Made by a program: the position numbers and the translations under genes. Of a DNA stretch of 64,000 nt, positions 29,018-37,985 are shown in pieces; positions within the stretch are counted from its first letter, which is position 1; each line of letters opens with the position of its first letter. Under the pieces are notes generated by a model, which was not told the DNA's origin, ran no database searches, and saw only the letters and a program-made list of their open reading frames with translations. Source of the stretch: CAMDPA01 sp963825625 (lineage in GTDB: Bacteria; Pseudomonadota; Alphaproteobacteria; Rhizobiales; Hyphomicrobiaceae); contig CAWGUF010000023.1 of NCBI GenBank assembly GCA_963825625.1, positions 1-64,000 of the forward strand. Reading direction: 5' to 3'.

Positions 29018-29791
29018 ATGGCCTACACTACTATCCAGACCGAGGTGAAGGGACGCGTCGGCGTCATCACGCTGAACCGGCCGCAGGCGCTCAATGCGCT
29101 CAATTCCGAGCTGATCGGCGAGGTCAACGAGGTGATTGACCAGTGGGAGGCGGATGTCGGCATCGGCTGCATCGTCGTCACCGGCTCGGAGAAGGCGTTC
29201 GCGGCGGGCGCCGACATCAAGGAAATGCAGGCGAAGTCCTACATGGACGCCTACTTGGGCGACTTCATCGGCCCGTGGGAGCGCATATCGCGCTGCCGCA
29301 AGCCGGTCGTCGCGGCGGTAGCGGGCTTCGCGCTCGGCGGCGGCTGCGAGCTTGCCATGATGTGCGACTTCATCATTGCCGCCGATACGGCCAAATTCGG
29401 CCAGCCCGAGATCAATCTCGGCATTCCGCCGGGCGCCGGAGGCACGCAGCGGCTGACGCAATTCGTGGGCAAGTCGAAGGCGATGGAGATGTGCCTCACC
29501 GGCCGGATGATGGACGCAGCGGAGGCCGAGCGCGCCGGCCTCGTGTCGCGCGTGGTGCCGGCCGCCGACCTGCTGGCGGAGGCGATGAAGGCAGCCGAAA
29601 CGATTGCCGCGAAGTCGCTGCCGGCGGCGATGATGGTGAAGGAATGCGTCAACCGCGCCTACGAGACGACGCTGGCGGAAGGCGTACGCTTCGAGCGCCG
29701 CGTGTTCTGGGCCACCTTCGCAACCGAGGACCAGAAAGAGGGCATGGCCGCCTTCGTCGACAAACGAAAACCCACGTGGAAACACAAGTAG
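29018..29791 (+). CDS. enoyl-CoA hydratase
   Basis: Hydrates trans-2-enoyl-CoA in beta-oxidation or aromatic degradation. The crotonase-fold motifs are present: oxyanion-hole stretch AFAAGADIKEMQ (about 62-73), GFALGGGCELAMMCD (about 104-118) with the first catalytic Glu nearby, and GQPEINLGIPPGAGGTQRL (about 130-148) with the second Glu. The 257-residue length is that of short-chain enoyl-CoA hydratases. GGAG lies 6 nt upstream of the ATG at 29018. The alternative ATG at 29003 has a ribosome-binding site too close. It precedes the dioxygenase run by 167 nt. Confidence 0.95.
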   Translation: MAYTTIQTEVKGRVGVITLNRPQALNALNSELIGEVNEVIDQWEADVGIGCIVVTGSEKAFAAGADIKEMQAKSYMDAYLGDFIGPWERISRCRKPVVAAVAGFALGGGCELAMMCDFIIAADTAKFGQPEINLGIPPGAGGTQRLTQFVGKSKAMEMCLTGRMMDAAEAERAGLVSRVVPAADLLAEAMKAAETIAAKSLPAAMMVKECVNRAYETTLAEGVRFERRVFWATFATEDQKEGMAAFVDKRKPTWKHK

Positions 29792-29958
29792 GGTACGAAC
29801 GCGGGGAATTGGGCCCAGTGGCGAGTTGCGGGTGGCGAACTGCGGGTGGCGGCCTGCAGCTTCGCAAAATCTGTCCCACACCGCGCGCCCCGAGCTTGAC
29901 GCCAGCCAGATTGGCACGGCAAAACGAAACAATGAAACTACGTTCCAAGGAGCTCGCC

Positions 29959-30807
29959 ATGGCCGTCGCAGACGTTCAGATCGGAATCGAACCACTGAGC
30001 CCGGTACTGGGCGGGCGGATCACCGGCGTCGATCTGTCCCGGCAGCTCGACAAATCCACGCAGGACGCCATGCGCGAGGCATTCGCGCGTTATTCCGTGC
30101 TCTGCTTTCCCGGGCAAGACATCTCCGAGGACGACCAGGCACGGTTCTGCGCCATGTTCGGCAAGGCCGACAGCGCCAACATCAGCAAGGACGAGAAGGG
30201 CGAGGGCAAGACGCGTGCGCGCGGCATCATGTTCATCACCAACATCCGCGAGAACGGCAAGGCGATCGGCTCACTGCCCGACGGCGAGATGCAGTTCCAC
30301 TCCGACGGCTCGCACAGGGCGGTGCCTTATCGCGCCACGACGCTCTATGCCGTGAAAGTCCCCTCGCGCGGCGGCGAGACAAAGTTCGCCAATCTCTATG
30401 CCACATACGATGCCCTGCCACAGGCCACGAAAGACAGGCTGGACGGGTTGCAGATCCGATATGTCTACCGGGTCGATGCGGTCTATCGCGAGCAAACCGA
30501 CGAGAGTGACGAAAGCCTGTCCAGCGCCATCCATCCGCTCGTGCGGACGCATCCAGATACCGGCCGCAAGTCGCTCTACCTCAGCCGGCTGATGTCGCGC
30601 GCGGTCGTCGGCATGGACAGGGCGGAAAGCGACAAGCTGCTGGAGGAGCTGTTCGAGCACGCCGAGAAGCCCGAGTTCGTGTATGCGCACAAGTGGACGC
30701 CCGGCGACATCCTGATCTGGGACAACCGCTGCCTCAATCATGCCCGCAATGATTTTCCGGCCGAAGAGGTTCGCCTGATGCGGCGCATGACGGTGTCGGA
30801 AGAGTAA
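29959..30807 (+). CDS. TauD/TfdA-family 2-oxoglutarate-dependent dioxygenase
   Basis: A 282-residue Fe(II)/2-oxoglutarate oxygenase of the taurine / 2,4-D dioxygenase family. Iron ligands are in MQFHSDGSHR (His-x-Asp, about residues 113-122) and NRCLNHARNDF (distal His, about 257-267), followed by the Arg that binds 2-oxoglutarate (RLMRRM). The start at 29959 has an excellent AAGGAG 8 nt upstream. A start at 29932 is open but weaker. It opens a tight run with the ferredoxin and the Rieske oxygenase subunits, which points to catabolism of an aromatic or phenoxy compound rather than taurine. Substrate is not predictable. Confidence 0.92.
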   Translation: MAVADVQIGIEPLSPVLGGRITGVDLSRQLDKSTQDAMREAFARYSVLCFPGQDISEDDQARFCAMFGKADSANISKDEKGEGKTRARGIMFITNIRENGKAIGSLPDGEMQFHSDGSHRAVPYRATTLYAVKVPSRGGETKFANLYATYDALPQATKDRLDGLQIRYVYRVDAVYREQTDESDESLSSAIHPLVRTHPDTGRKSLYLSRLMSRAVVGMDRAESDKLLEELFEHAEKPEFVYAHKWTPGDILIWDNRCLNHARNDFPAEEVRLMRRMTVSEE

Positions 30808-30816
30808 AACGCTCAG

Positions 30817-31140
30817 ATGACGCCACCGAATGCAACGCTGGTCTTCAGCGATGGTGCAACGCGATCGTTTCCCGTACCGGCCGGCTACAGCGTCGTCCGG
30901 GCCGCGCAGCGCCATCGCCTGATGCTGCTGACCGATTGCCGGGAAGGCGCATGCGGCACCTGCCGTGCCGTGTGCAGTTCCGGCCGGTTCAGCCTTGAGG
31001 ACTATAGCGACGATGCCCTGCCGGCTGCTGATCGCGAGGCAGGCGGCGTGCTGTTGTGTCAGATGCGGCTGGAAAGCGATTGCGTCATCGAGCTCGGGTA
31101 TCCGGTATCGCAGGCCGAGCGCAAACCGGCAGGAGGATAG
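30817..31140 (+). CDS. plant-type [2Fe-2S] ferredoxin
   Basis: A 107-residue electron carrier. The cluster ligands are in DCREGACGTCRAVC (C-x4-C-x2-C, about residues 41-53) and LLCQ (about 81), the standard plant/adrenodoxin-like [2Fe-2S] pattern. It is a ferredoxin domain alone, lacking the FAD/NAD domain found in BenC-type reductases. It begins 9 nt after the TauD-like gene and is followed by the Rieske alpha subunit 29 nt later. It therefore most likely passes electrons to that oxygenase, with a reductase encoded elsewhere. Confidence 0.92.
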   Translation: MTPPNATLVFSDGATRSFPVPAGYSVVRAAQRHRLMLLTDCREGACGTCRAVCSSGRFSLEDYSDDALPAADREAGGVLLCQMRLESDCVIELGYPVSQAERKPAGG

Positions 31141-31169
31141 ATCGGCATGAACGAGCTGGGACCGACGCC

Positions 31170-32537
31170 ATGAATGTCCATCATCGAGCCGTAGCCGCCG
31201 ACGCCCCCGATCCGCAAGCGCTGGTCGACGACCGGCCGGCCGACGCAATGTTTCGTGTCGACAAGCGGATCTACGTCGACGACGCCGTGTTCGAGCTGGA
31301 ATTGGAGCGCATCTTCTCCCGCGCCTGGATCTACGTCTGCCACGAGAGCCAACTGAAGGCTGTGGGCGATTATGTGGCCACCGAGATCGGACGCCAGCCG
31401 GTGTTCGCCATTCGGCAGCCAGACGGCGGCTTCGGCGTGTTCTTCGATGCCTGCGCCCATCGCGGTGCGCGCCTCACCACGCGGCGCTACGGCAATGCGA
31501 AGACGATAACCTGCCGCTACCATGGCTGGTGCTACGATACGCACGGCAAATGCATCAAGGTCCAGTATGAGAACCTCGGCTGGCCGGATGGGATGCCGCG
31601 CGATCTCGAAACGAACCTGAAGCCGCTGCCACGGGTGGCGAGCTATAAGGGTTTCGTGTTCGCCTCCCTCAGCCCCGAGGGCGAGGACCTGCCGACCTAC
31701 CTGGGCGCCTCGGCCCGCGTCATCGACACGATGGCAGACCAGTCGCCGGAAGGCATCGAGGTGCTGCCCGGCTCGATCCGCTACATGATGCGTGCAAACT
31801 GGAAGTTCCAATCGGAGAACGGCGCGGACGGCTATCACGTCGCGGCGGTGCATCGCAACTATGCGGACACGGTGTCATTCCGCGAGCAGATCACTACCGG
31901 TCTCGACCCGATGCAGGCGACGGAGGCCGGACGCATTCTCGACCGCTCCAAGACAGAGACCGGCAGCTACGATCTCGGCCAGGGCCACATGCTGAACTGG
32001 TCGCATCGCGCCAACATCGCCGCGATCCCGTTGAGCGAGCGCGAGGACGAGCTGCTGGCGCGCCTGCCTCGAGGACAGGTCGACTGGATGCTGCGCCGCG
32101 GCCGCGTGCTGACCGTCTTCCCCAATCTGCTCATCAATGATGTCGCCTCCACGGCAATCCGCATCTGGCGGCCGGTCTCGGCGGACCTGTCAGAGCTGGA
32201 GACGTGGTGCTTTGCGCCAAAGGGCGAAAGCGCGAAGGCGCGGGAGGCGCGCATCCGCAAGTTCGAGGATTTCTTCCTGCCCTCCAGCCTTGCCGTTCCC
32301 GACGATGTGGCAGCGATGGAGGGGGCGCAGGAGGGCAGCATGGCGACCGGGATGGGATGGGTCGTGTTCGACCGCGGCCGGCCATCGATGGTGGAGGGAG
32401 CCGACGGCCGCGCCAGGGAGCTGGACATGAGGCCGGCGACATCGAACTCGCAAGGCGATAGCGAGACCTGCTTCTTCGGCTTCTACCGTCGCTGGGCTGA
32501 GTTAATGGCGGACGACGTGCGAGGCGGCCGCACATGA
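31170..32537 (+). CDS. Rieske ring-hydroxylating oxygenase, alpha subunit
   Basis: The catalytic subunit of a two-component aromatic-ring oxygenase (455 residues). The Rieske [2Fe-2S] ligands are C-x-H and C-x2-H in CAHRGARLTTRRYG and TCRYHGW (about residues 94-118). The mononuclear iron site is NGADGYHVAAVH (about 213-225) with a distant Asp expected near the C-terminus. Overall layout resembles benzoate/anthranilate/salicylate-type alpha subunits. The TGA stop overlaps the beta-subunit ATG (ATGA at 32534-32537). The ferredoxin upstream is its probable donor. The ATG at 31170 is chosen over earlier frames because homology starts shortly after it. Confidence 0.95.
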   Translation: MNVHHRAVAADAPDPQALVDDRPADAMFRVDKRIYVDDAVFELELERIFSRAWIYVCHESQLKAVGDYVATEIGRQPVFAIRQPDGGFGVFFDACAHRGARLTTRRYGNAKTITCRYHGWCYDTHGKCIKVQYENLGWPDGMPRDLETNLKPLPRVASYKGFVFASLSPEGEDLPTYLGASARVIDTMADQSPEGIEVLPGSIRYMMRANWKFQSENGADGYHVAAVHRNYADTVSFREQITTGLDPMQATEAGRILDRSKTETGSYDLGQGHMLNWSHRANIAAIPLSEREDELLARLPRGQVDWMLRRGRVLTVFPNLLINDVASTAIRIWRPVSADLSELETWCFAPKGESAKAREARIRKFEDFFLPSSLAVPDDVAAMEGAQEGSMATGMGWVVFDRGRPSMVEGADGRARELDMRPATSNSQGDSETCFFGFYRRWAELMADDVRGGRT

Positions 32538-33034
32538 GCAACGAGACAACGGCACTGTTCCGGGACGTCGCAGCCTTCCTGGGCCGCGAGGCGATGCTTC
32601 TCGACGACCGGCACTGGCACGACTGGCTGGAGCTGTTCGCGGAGGATGGCCGGTTGTGGGTTCCGGCCTGGGACGGCGACGATCGCATGACCGACGACCC
32701 GCGAGGGAGCATCAGCCTGATCTGGGCGAACCGCACCGAGCTGGAAGCACGCATATTCCGCATCGAGGGCGGCAATTCCTACGCCTCCATGCCGTTGCCC
32801 CACACCGTGCACATGGTGATGCCGACCGCGGTTGAGCAACGCGCCGACGGCGTCATCACTGCCCGCGCCAATGTCATGGTGCAATCGTTCTGGCGTACGC
32901 ACGGCGCGACACTGCGGGCAGGGCGCTATGATTACGAGCTGGTGAGGGCGAACGGCAGCCTGAAGATTCGGCTCAAGAAGATCACGCTGCACGACGACCG
33001 TGTGGTCGGCGCGATCGACATCTATAGCATCTGA
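32534..33034 (+). CDS. Rieske ring-hydroxylating oxygenase, beta subunit
   Basis: The small structural subunit (166 residues) of the alpha3beta3 oxygenase, with the cone-shaped NTF2-like fold. Conserved family features include LLDDRHWHDWLELFAEDGRLWVP (written here as positions about 22-44) and the C-terminal KKITLHDDRVVGAIDIYSI. It is translationally coupled to alpha through the 4-nt ATGA overlap. The aldolase gene begins 29 nt later, so the whole run from the TauD-like gene to the aldolase looks like one transcript. Confidence 0.94.
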   Translation: MSNETTALFRDVAAFLGREAMLLDDRHWHDWLELFAEDGRLWVPAWDGDDRMTDDPRGSISLIWANRTELEARIFRIEGGNSYASMPLPHTVHMVMPTAVEQRADGVITARANVMVQSFWRTHGATLRAGRYDYELVRANGSLKIRLKKITLHDDRVVGAIDIYSI

Positions 33035-33063
33035 CCATTGCGAAGCGACGCCCGGAGGTGGAA

Positions 33064-33885
33064 ATGCGCCCGAACATGCTGCATACCCGCTGGACTGCCG
33101 GGCAACCGATCATCAACGGCTGGCTTGCCATTCCCAGCGGTTTTTCCGCGGAGGTGATGGCGCACTGCGGCTGGGATTCGCTCACCATCGACATCCAGCA
33201 CGGCCTCGTCGACTATCAGACGGCGGCGGCGATGATGCAGGCGATCTCGACGACGGATGTGACGCCGTTGGTGCGCGTGCCCTGGAACGACCCGGCCATC
33301 ATCATGAAGTGTCTCGATGCCGGCGCGTATGGCGTGATCTGCCCGATGGTCAACAATGCCGAGGAAGCCCGACGTTTCGTGGGAGCCTGTCGTTATCCGC
33401 CCGCGCCTGGCGGCTATCGCAGCCTCGGGCCGATCCGCGCGCAGATCTATGGCGGTCCCGACTACATCGACCACGCCAACGAAACGGTCGTAACGCTGGC
33501 CATGATCGAGACCAGAGATGGTGTGAAGAACCTCGACGAAATCCTCGCCGTGGAAGGCCTCGACGGCGTCTACATCGGCCCGGCGGATCTTGGTCAGTCG
33601 CTGGGCTTCAAGGGCCAGATGGACCCCACGGAGCCCAAGGTTGTCGAGGCAATGGAGCATGTGCTGGCCCGCTGCAAGGCCATGGGCAAGCGCTGCGGCT
33701 CGCACACCGGCTCGACCGCCTACGCCAAGGCGCTGCTTGGCAAGGGCTTCGATCTCGTCACGCTGATGAGCGACAACCGCCTGCTGGCTGCGGCCGCCTC
33801 AGCCGTTGTCAGGGAGATGAAAGGCGACGGCCCGGCTCCGATCGGCGCCGCCCCCGGCTCAGCCGCCGGCAGCCGGACCTACTGA
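33064..33885 (+). CDS. HpcH/HpaI-family class II aldolase
   Basis: A metal-dependent pyruvate aldolase of the 4-hydroxy-2-oxo-heptanedioate aldolase / 2-dehydro-3-deoxyglucarate aldolase family (273 residues, TIM barrel). Motifs include TIDIQHG (about 39-45), PLVRVPWNDP (about 64-73), MIETRDGVKNLDEI with the metal-binding Glu (about 147-160), and YIGPADLGQSLG with the second acidic ligand. GGAGG lies 6 nt before the ATG at 33064. As last gene of the oxygenase run it could split a hydroxy-oxo acid formed after ring cleavage. The Ala/Pro/Gly-rich tail after about residue 250 is unusual but harmless. Confidence 0.92.
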   Translation: MRPNMLHTRWTAGQPIINGWLAIPSGFSAEVMAHCGWDSLTIDIQHGLVDYQTAAAMMQAISTTDVTPLVRVPWNDPAIIMKCLDAGAYGVICPMVNNAEEARRFVGACRYPPAPGGYRSLGPIRAQIYGGPDYIDHANETVVTLAMIETRDGVKNLDEILAVEGLDGVYIGPADLGQSLGFKGQMDPTEPKVVEAMEHVLARCKAMGKRCGSHTGSTAYAKALLGKGFDLVTLMSDNRLLAAAASAVVREMKGDGPAPIGAAPGSAAGSRTY

Positions 33886-33902
33886 CGCCGGGCAGCCGAA
33901 CC

Positions 33903-34478
33903 TCAGCTGCCGAACCTCGTGACAACCTCCGCAAGTGCCGGGCGCTTGCGTTCCGACTGTCGCTCTGCCTGCGTTCCGATGTGGATGAAGCCGGCAATAC
34001 GCTCGCCCTCTGCCAGCCCCAGCCGGCGAGATACGCCCTTGCTGTAGCTGTACCAGCGCGTCACCCACTGCACGCCGAAGCCCAGCGCGGTGGCTGCAAT
34101 GACGAGGTTCTGGCAAGCAGCACCCGCAGAAAGCACCTGCTCCCACTCCGGCGCGCCCGGCTTATCGGATGCGCGGCTGACGACGGCGACCACCACCGGC
34201 GCCCCCGTCAGGCGCTGCCGCTCGGTCTCCAGCCTGAGCGGCGAGGGTGGCTCTGCCTCCTCCTGCTGGACGACCTCGGCCAGGATCTCGCCAAAGCGGG
34301 CCCTAGCGTCGCCCTCGAACACGATGAAACGCCACGGCGCAAGCGCCTTGTGGTCGGGCACACGAGAGGCGGCAGTCAAAATCTGCTCCAGCTCGGCCGG
34401 CGTCGGGCCGGGCGCGGCGAGCTCTGCCGCCTTGGCGGAGCGGCGCGAAAGCAACAGCTCGATTGTCGGATTTGTCAT
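33903..34478 (-). CDS. nitroreductase-family flavoprotein (YdjA-like)
   Basis: A 191-residue FMN-dependent oxidoreductase of the nitroreductase superfamily. The N-terminal LLLSRRSAKAAELAAPGPT holds the FMN-phosphate-binding Arg-Arg-Ser. The SRVPDHKALAPWRFIVFEG segment (about 39-57) and CQNLVIAATALGFGVQWVT (about 121-139) are typical for the short YdjA/TdsD type, which works as a homodimer. The physiological substrate is unknown. It is convergent with the aldolase gene, only 17 nt apart, and is divergent from the vWA gene. Confidence 0.9.
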   Translation of the reverse strand: MTNPTIELLLSRRSAKAAELAAPGPTPAELEQILTAASRVPDHKALAPWRFIVFEGDARARFGEILAEVVQQEEAEPPSPLRLETERQRLTGAPVVVAVVSRASDKPGAPEWEQVLSAGAACQNLVIAATALGFGVQWVTRWYSYSKGVSRRLGLAEGERIAGFIHIGTQAERQSERKRPALAEVVTRFGS

Positions 34479-34559
34479 GATCCTGGCCTTGACCTTCCGT
34501 GTTGGCTCGTGACACTCGCTATCTCAATTCTTGCCGGGCGACAACGCCACGCTTGTCAT

Positions 34560-36640
34560 ATGGGGGCTGCGGTGACACCTGACAGCATGAACCCGGGTGA
34601 CCAGTATACGCGCAGGCGAAGACCGCTGCTCGCCGCGCTCCTGGTCGTGCCGGCGGCGATTGGACTGGCACTATCGCCGCCAGCTTCAGCGCAAGGGGGC
34701 AGACCAGACGGCGGCGTCAGGTCCACCGCGATCATCGTGCTCGACGGCTCGAACTCGATGAATGGGCGTCTCACCGGAGCCAGCGAGCAAAAATACGTCA
34801 CGGCCCGCAATGCCCTGCTGCAAGCCCTGGCCAGCAGCACGCCCGGCACACAATTCGGCCTTGCCGCATTCGGATCGCAGCGGACAAGGGACTGCAACGA
34901 TGCAGCGGTGCTCGTCGCCCCAGGGGACGGCAAGGACGAGGTGAAAGAGGCACTGGATGACTTCCAGCCGCGCGGCTGGAGCCCGGTGGCTCTGGCGCTG
35001 CGCAAGGCTGCGGAGGCGCTGCCGCAGGGACGAAGCAAGAAGTCTATCGTGCTTCTGCTCGACGATCTGGCGAGCTGCCGTAGCGAGGATCCGTGCGAGG
35101 CAGCAGAGGAGCTGCACGACAAGGATCCCTCACTCACCATTCATGTCGTTGGGCTCGGCCTCAAGCAGAGCGAGGTCACGACGATGACCTGCGTCGCCGA
35201 AAAGACAGGCGGCAGACTTTTCGACAGCAGCACGCCGGACGAGGCGGCGCAATCCATTCTCACGGCGATGCGCCTGGTCAACGCTGCACCGCCGCGCCCC
35301 GAACCCGCACTCAGAAGACCACCCGCGCCCAAGGTGGCCCGCGCGCCGGTCCCACGCGGATTAGCTCCACCTGTCGCCGTGCTGCTTCCCGGCCTCAATC
35401 TGTTTGCCAACCTAAGCCCGGCGCGTAAGGACGTCATCGAGCAGGTGACGTGGCTGGTGACCCCTGCTGGCGGCAGTGAAACAACCCCCGCGGTCGCATC
35501 GTCCACGTCGGCGATGCTGAATGTCAAACTTCCCGTGGGGAAGTATGAGGTGCAAGCCCGAGCTGGCCTGGTGACAAAGAAAATCCCGCTCGACGTGGAC
35601 AGCGGCGCTGCGGCTGCGCCGCGGGCCACACCAATCGTCCTGGATGCAGCCATGCTGTCGATCTCAGCGCCACTGGCCGCCGGCGGGTCGCTGTCCTCCT
35701 CTACCCTGCTTGCGCTGTACGAGGCGTCCACGACATCGGGGCAAGCGGCGATGCGGCCATTGTGGATGGCACGGGTGGGCGCCGAAAACCTTGTCGTCCC
35801 TCCCGGCACATACCGCATCGTCGCCAGTGACGGCCGGGTGAATGCCGAGCGCACGCTGTCAGTAGCGGCGGGCGACCACAAAGCTGTGGAGTTGCCGCTC
35901 GCCGCCGGACGACTTTCGGTGCAGATGGAGGGCAAAGATGCCTCCGCCATTCCCGAGGCAGTCCGGATCAGCATCGAGAAAGACGATCCGGACAGCCCGA
36001 CGGGCAGCAGGGAAATAGCCCGCTCAGCGACAACCGCCCTCGACATCACGCTGCCCGCCGGCGCATATCGCGTGACCGCCCGTGACGGGACGGCCGAAAC
36101 GATACAGCGTGTCGTGCTGACCGCCGGCTCGCTGGTCAGGCGCCGGATCAGTCTGACGGCCACCGATGTCAGATTGGTCAGCCGCATCGGACAGTCGCTG
36201 CCTGCAGGGCTGCCGGTCGCCTTTCGCATAGAACGACTGGATGGAGCGCCACGCACCATCACGCTGCGCGGCAAGGCGGAGCCTGTGGTCAATCTCGTGC
36301 CGGGCCGTTATCGTATCGATCGCGAGTCGGCCTGCAGAATGCCGTTGCCATCGGCGAGGCGGACGTGGTTGCCGGCAAGCCTGTGGTGCTGGAAATCAGT
36401 CCGAAGGCCGGGGCCTACAAGCTGAGGATGCGCAACAGCAACGGCCTTGGTTTGGGCGAGGTGTTCTGGCAGATCCTGGATGAAAGTGGCCGAGCCGTGT
36501 TTCGTACGACCCAGCCGGAGCCGATTGTCGCGCTGCTGGCCGGCCGCTATACGCTGAAGGTACGACTGCGTAATCGCGCAATGGAATTCGCGTTGGATGC
36601 AAAAGCTGGCGAAAACAAAGTCGTGGATCTCGGCGGTTGA
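34560..36640 (+). pseudogene. secreted vWA-domain protein with beta-sandwich repeats, one frameshift near the 3' end
   Basis: An exported protein of about 693 residues when joined. A Sec signal (RRRRPLLAALLVVPAAIGLA, about residues 18-45) is followed by a von Willebrand A domain with the MIDAS motif DGSNSMNG (about 59) and later GWSPVALAL. Several PEGA-like modules follow, recognisable by repeats of P-G-x-Y-x-(V/I)-x-(A/R) such as LPVGKYEVQARAG, VPPGTYRIVASDG, LPAGAYRVTARDG and LVPGRYRID. The frame breaks near 36329: the upstream frame runs out at 36425, while the expected NAVAIGEADVVAGKPVVLEI continues one frame over to 36640, consistent with one missing base. The final module resembles the tail of the next gene. 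Confidence 0.82.
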
Positions 36641-36712
36641 GCGATGCTTCGAGACACCGCTCGGCACAACTCTGCAGCCGTTGACGCAATAGGCATGTGA
36701 AAGGCAAGCGGA

Positions 36713-37765
36713 ATGCGCGATGTCCGTTACGGCGTGCAGCAGTCCGGCAAGCGGGGTTGCTGGAGCGGCGTGTCCGCCACCGCAGCTGTCGTCATTCATT
36801 CGCTGATCGCTGCGCCGGCGTGGGCGCAGCAGCCGCCGGCGGCGGCGGCGGCTGCCCCAACGGCGGCGCCAACGGCGGCGCCAAGTCCGTTCGCACTGGA
36901 TATCCTGCGCGGAGCAATCTCCGATGGCCAGTCCAAGGGCGGTGCCTCGAATTTGACGGTGGTTCCCAGGCAGTCGCCGGCGGCCCCGCAACAGGGCGCG
37001 GCCGACAGCGGCGAAGTGACGCTGGTCGGACTGGTCACTGAGGATGGACAGCGGATAAACGAGACACTCGTTTGGCGGGTTTTCGAAATCAAGGGGCCAG
37101 ACGGGAAGCCGCGGCTGGTCTCAACCCAAACCGCCGCATCGCCGAAACTGCGTTTGGCGCCAGGCGACTACTATGTGAACGCCGCCTTTGGCCGCGCCAA
37201 CATCACGCGAAGGATAACGGTCGCGGCGGCGGCCGCCACAGTGGAGCAATTCGCATTGAACGTCGGGCTCTTGCGCGTCAGGGCCCTGCTCGGCGGCAAG
37301 ACGCCGCTGCCGCCGGGCGCGGTCAGCCTGGACGTCCTTGCCGACGAGCGCGACAAGTTCGGCGAACCCAGCCGCGTGGTGACCAACGCCAAAACAGGCG
37401 TGCTGATCCGTCTCAACTCCGGCCTGTACCATGTCGTTTCCAGATACGGTGATGCCAACGCCGTGGTCAGGGCCGATATGACGGTCGAGCCGGGCAAGCT
37501 GACGGAAGCCACCGTCATTCATCACGCCGCGCGCATTACCTTCAAACTGGTGACGCGTCCGGGCGGCGATGCCACGCCCGATACCCACTGGAGCATCGTC
37601 GACCGGGAAGGCGACATCGTGAAGGAAAGCGCCGGCGCTTTCCCGACGCACACCTTGGCACCGGGCACCTACACCGTCACCGCCCGGTCGCAGGGACGTG
37701 TATACAGGCAGCAATTCGCCATCAAATCGGGCGAGTCCAAACAGGTCGAAGTGGTGATGCGATAG
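36713..37765 (+). CDS. exported beta-sandwich-repeat protein, partner of the vWA protein
   Basis: A 350-residue secreted protein with a signal peptide (about residues 1-39, ending AWA/Q) and an Ala/Pro-rich linker (about 40-60). Beta-sandwich modules follow, each with P-G-x-Y-x-V-x-A turns (LAPGDYYVNAAFG, LNSGLYHVVSRYG, LAPGTYTVTARSQG). The last module (W-x-I-x-D-x-E/S-G...Y-T-V...G-E-x-K) matches the last module of the upstream vWA protein, showing shared origin. No function is known to me. The pair may form an envelope complex or bind polysaccharide. It starts 72 nt after the vWA gene, on the same strand. Confidence 0.75.
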   Translation: MRDVRYGVQQSGKRGCWSGVSATAAVVIHSLIAAPAWAQQPPAAAAAAPTAAPTAAPSPFALDILRGAISDGQSKGGASNLTVVPRQSPAAPQQGAADSGEVTLVGLVTEDGQRINETLVWRVFEIKGPDGKPRLVSTQTAASPKLRLAPGDYYVNAAFGRANITRRITVAAAAATVEQFALNVGLLRVRALLGGKTPLPPGAVSLDVLADERDKFGEPSRVVTNAKTGVLIRLNSGLYHVVSRYGDANAVVRADMTVEPGKLTEATVIHHAARITFKLVTRPGGDATPDTHWSIVDREGDIVKESAGAFPTHTLAPGTYTVTARSQGRVYRQQFAIKSGESKQVEVVMR

Positions 37766-37985
37766 CGACGGGCTGTGCCCCGGCCGGCCCTATGATGGTC
37801 AGTGCCGTATACCTTGGTCCCGGTTGCCCCTTGGCTAAAGGGTTCATATCTAGGCAAAGTCCGAAGCCCCCGAAAACATGCCTCCTGCCCGGGACGGAGT
37901 AAGCGGGGCCGCGCGCAAGCTTTGTAGCGCCCCGACGACCACCTCGGGATACCTGTCTCGCCGACGAACTCGATCTGGAGCCTTA

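Noticed and set aside
29143..29931. Open frame that continues upstream of the TauD-like gene through enoyl-CoA hydratase
   Set aside because: It overlaps the hydratase gene in another frame. Homology to TauD and the AAGGAG site place the real start at 29959.
33000..34559. Very long open frame leading into the vWA gene
   Set aside because: This part overlaps the aldolase gene in another frame and the nitroreductase gene on the other strand. Only the part after 34560 has a signal peptide and domains.
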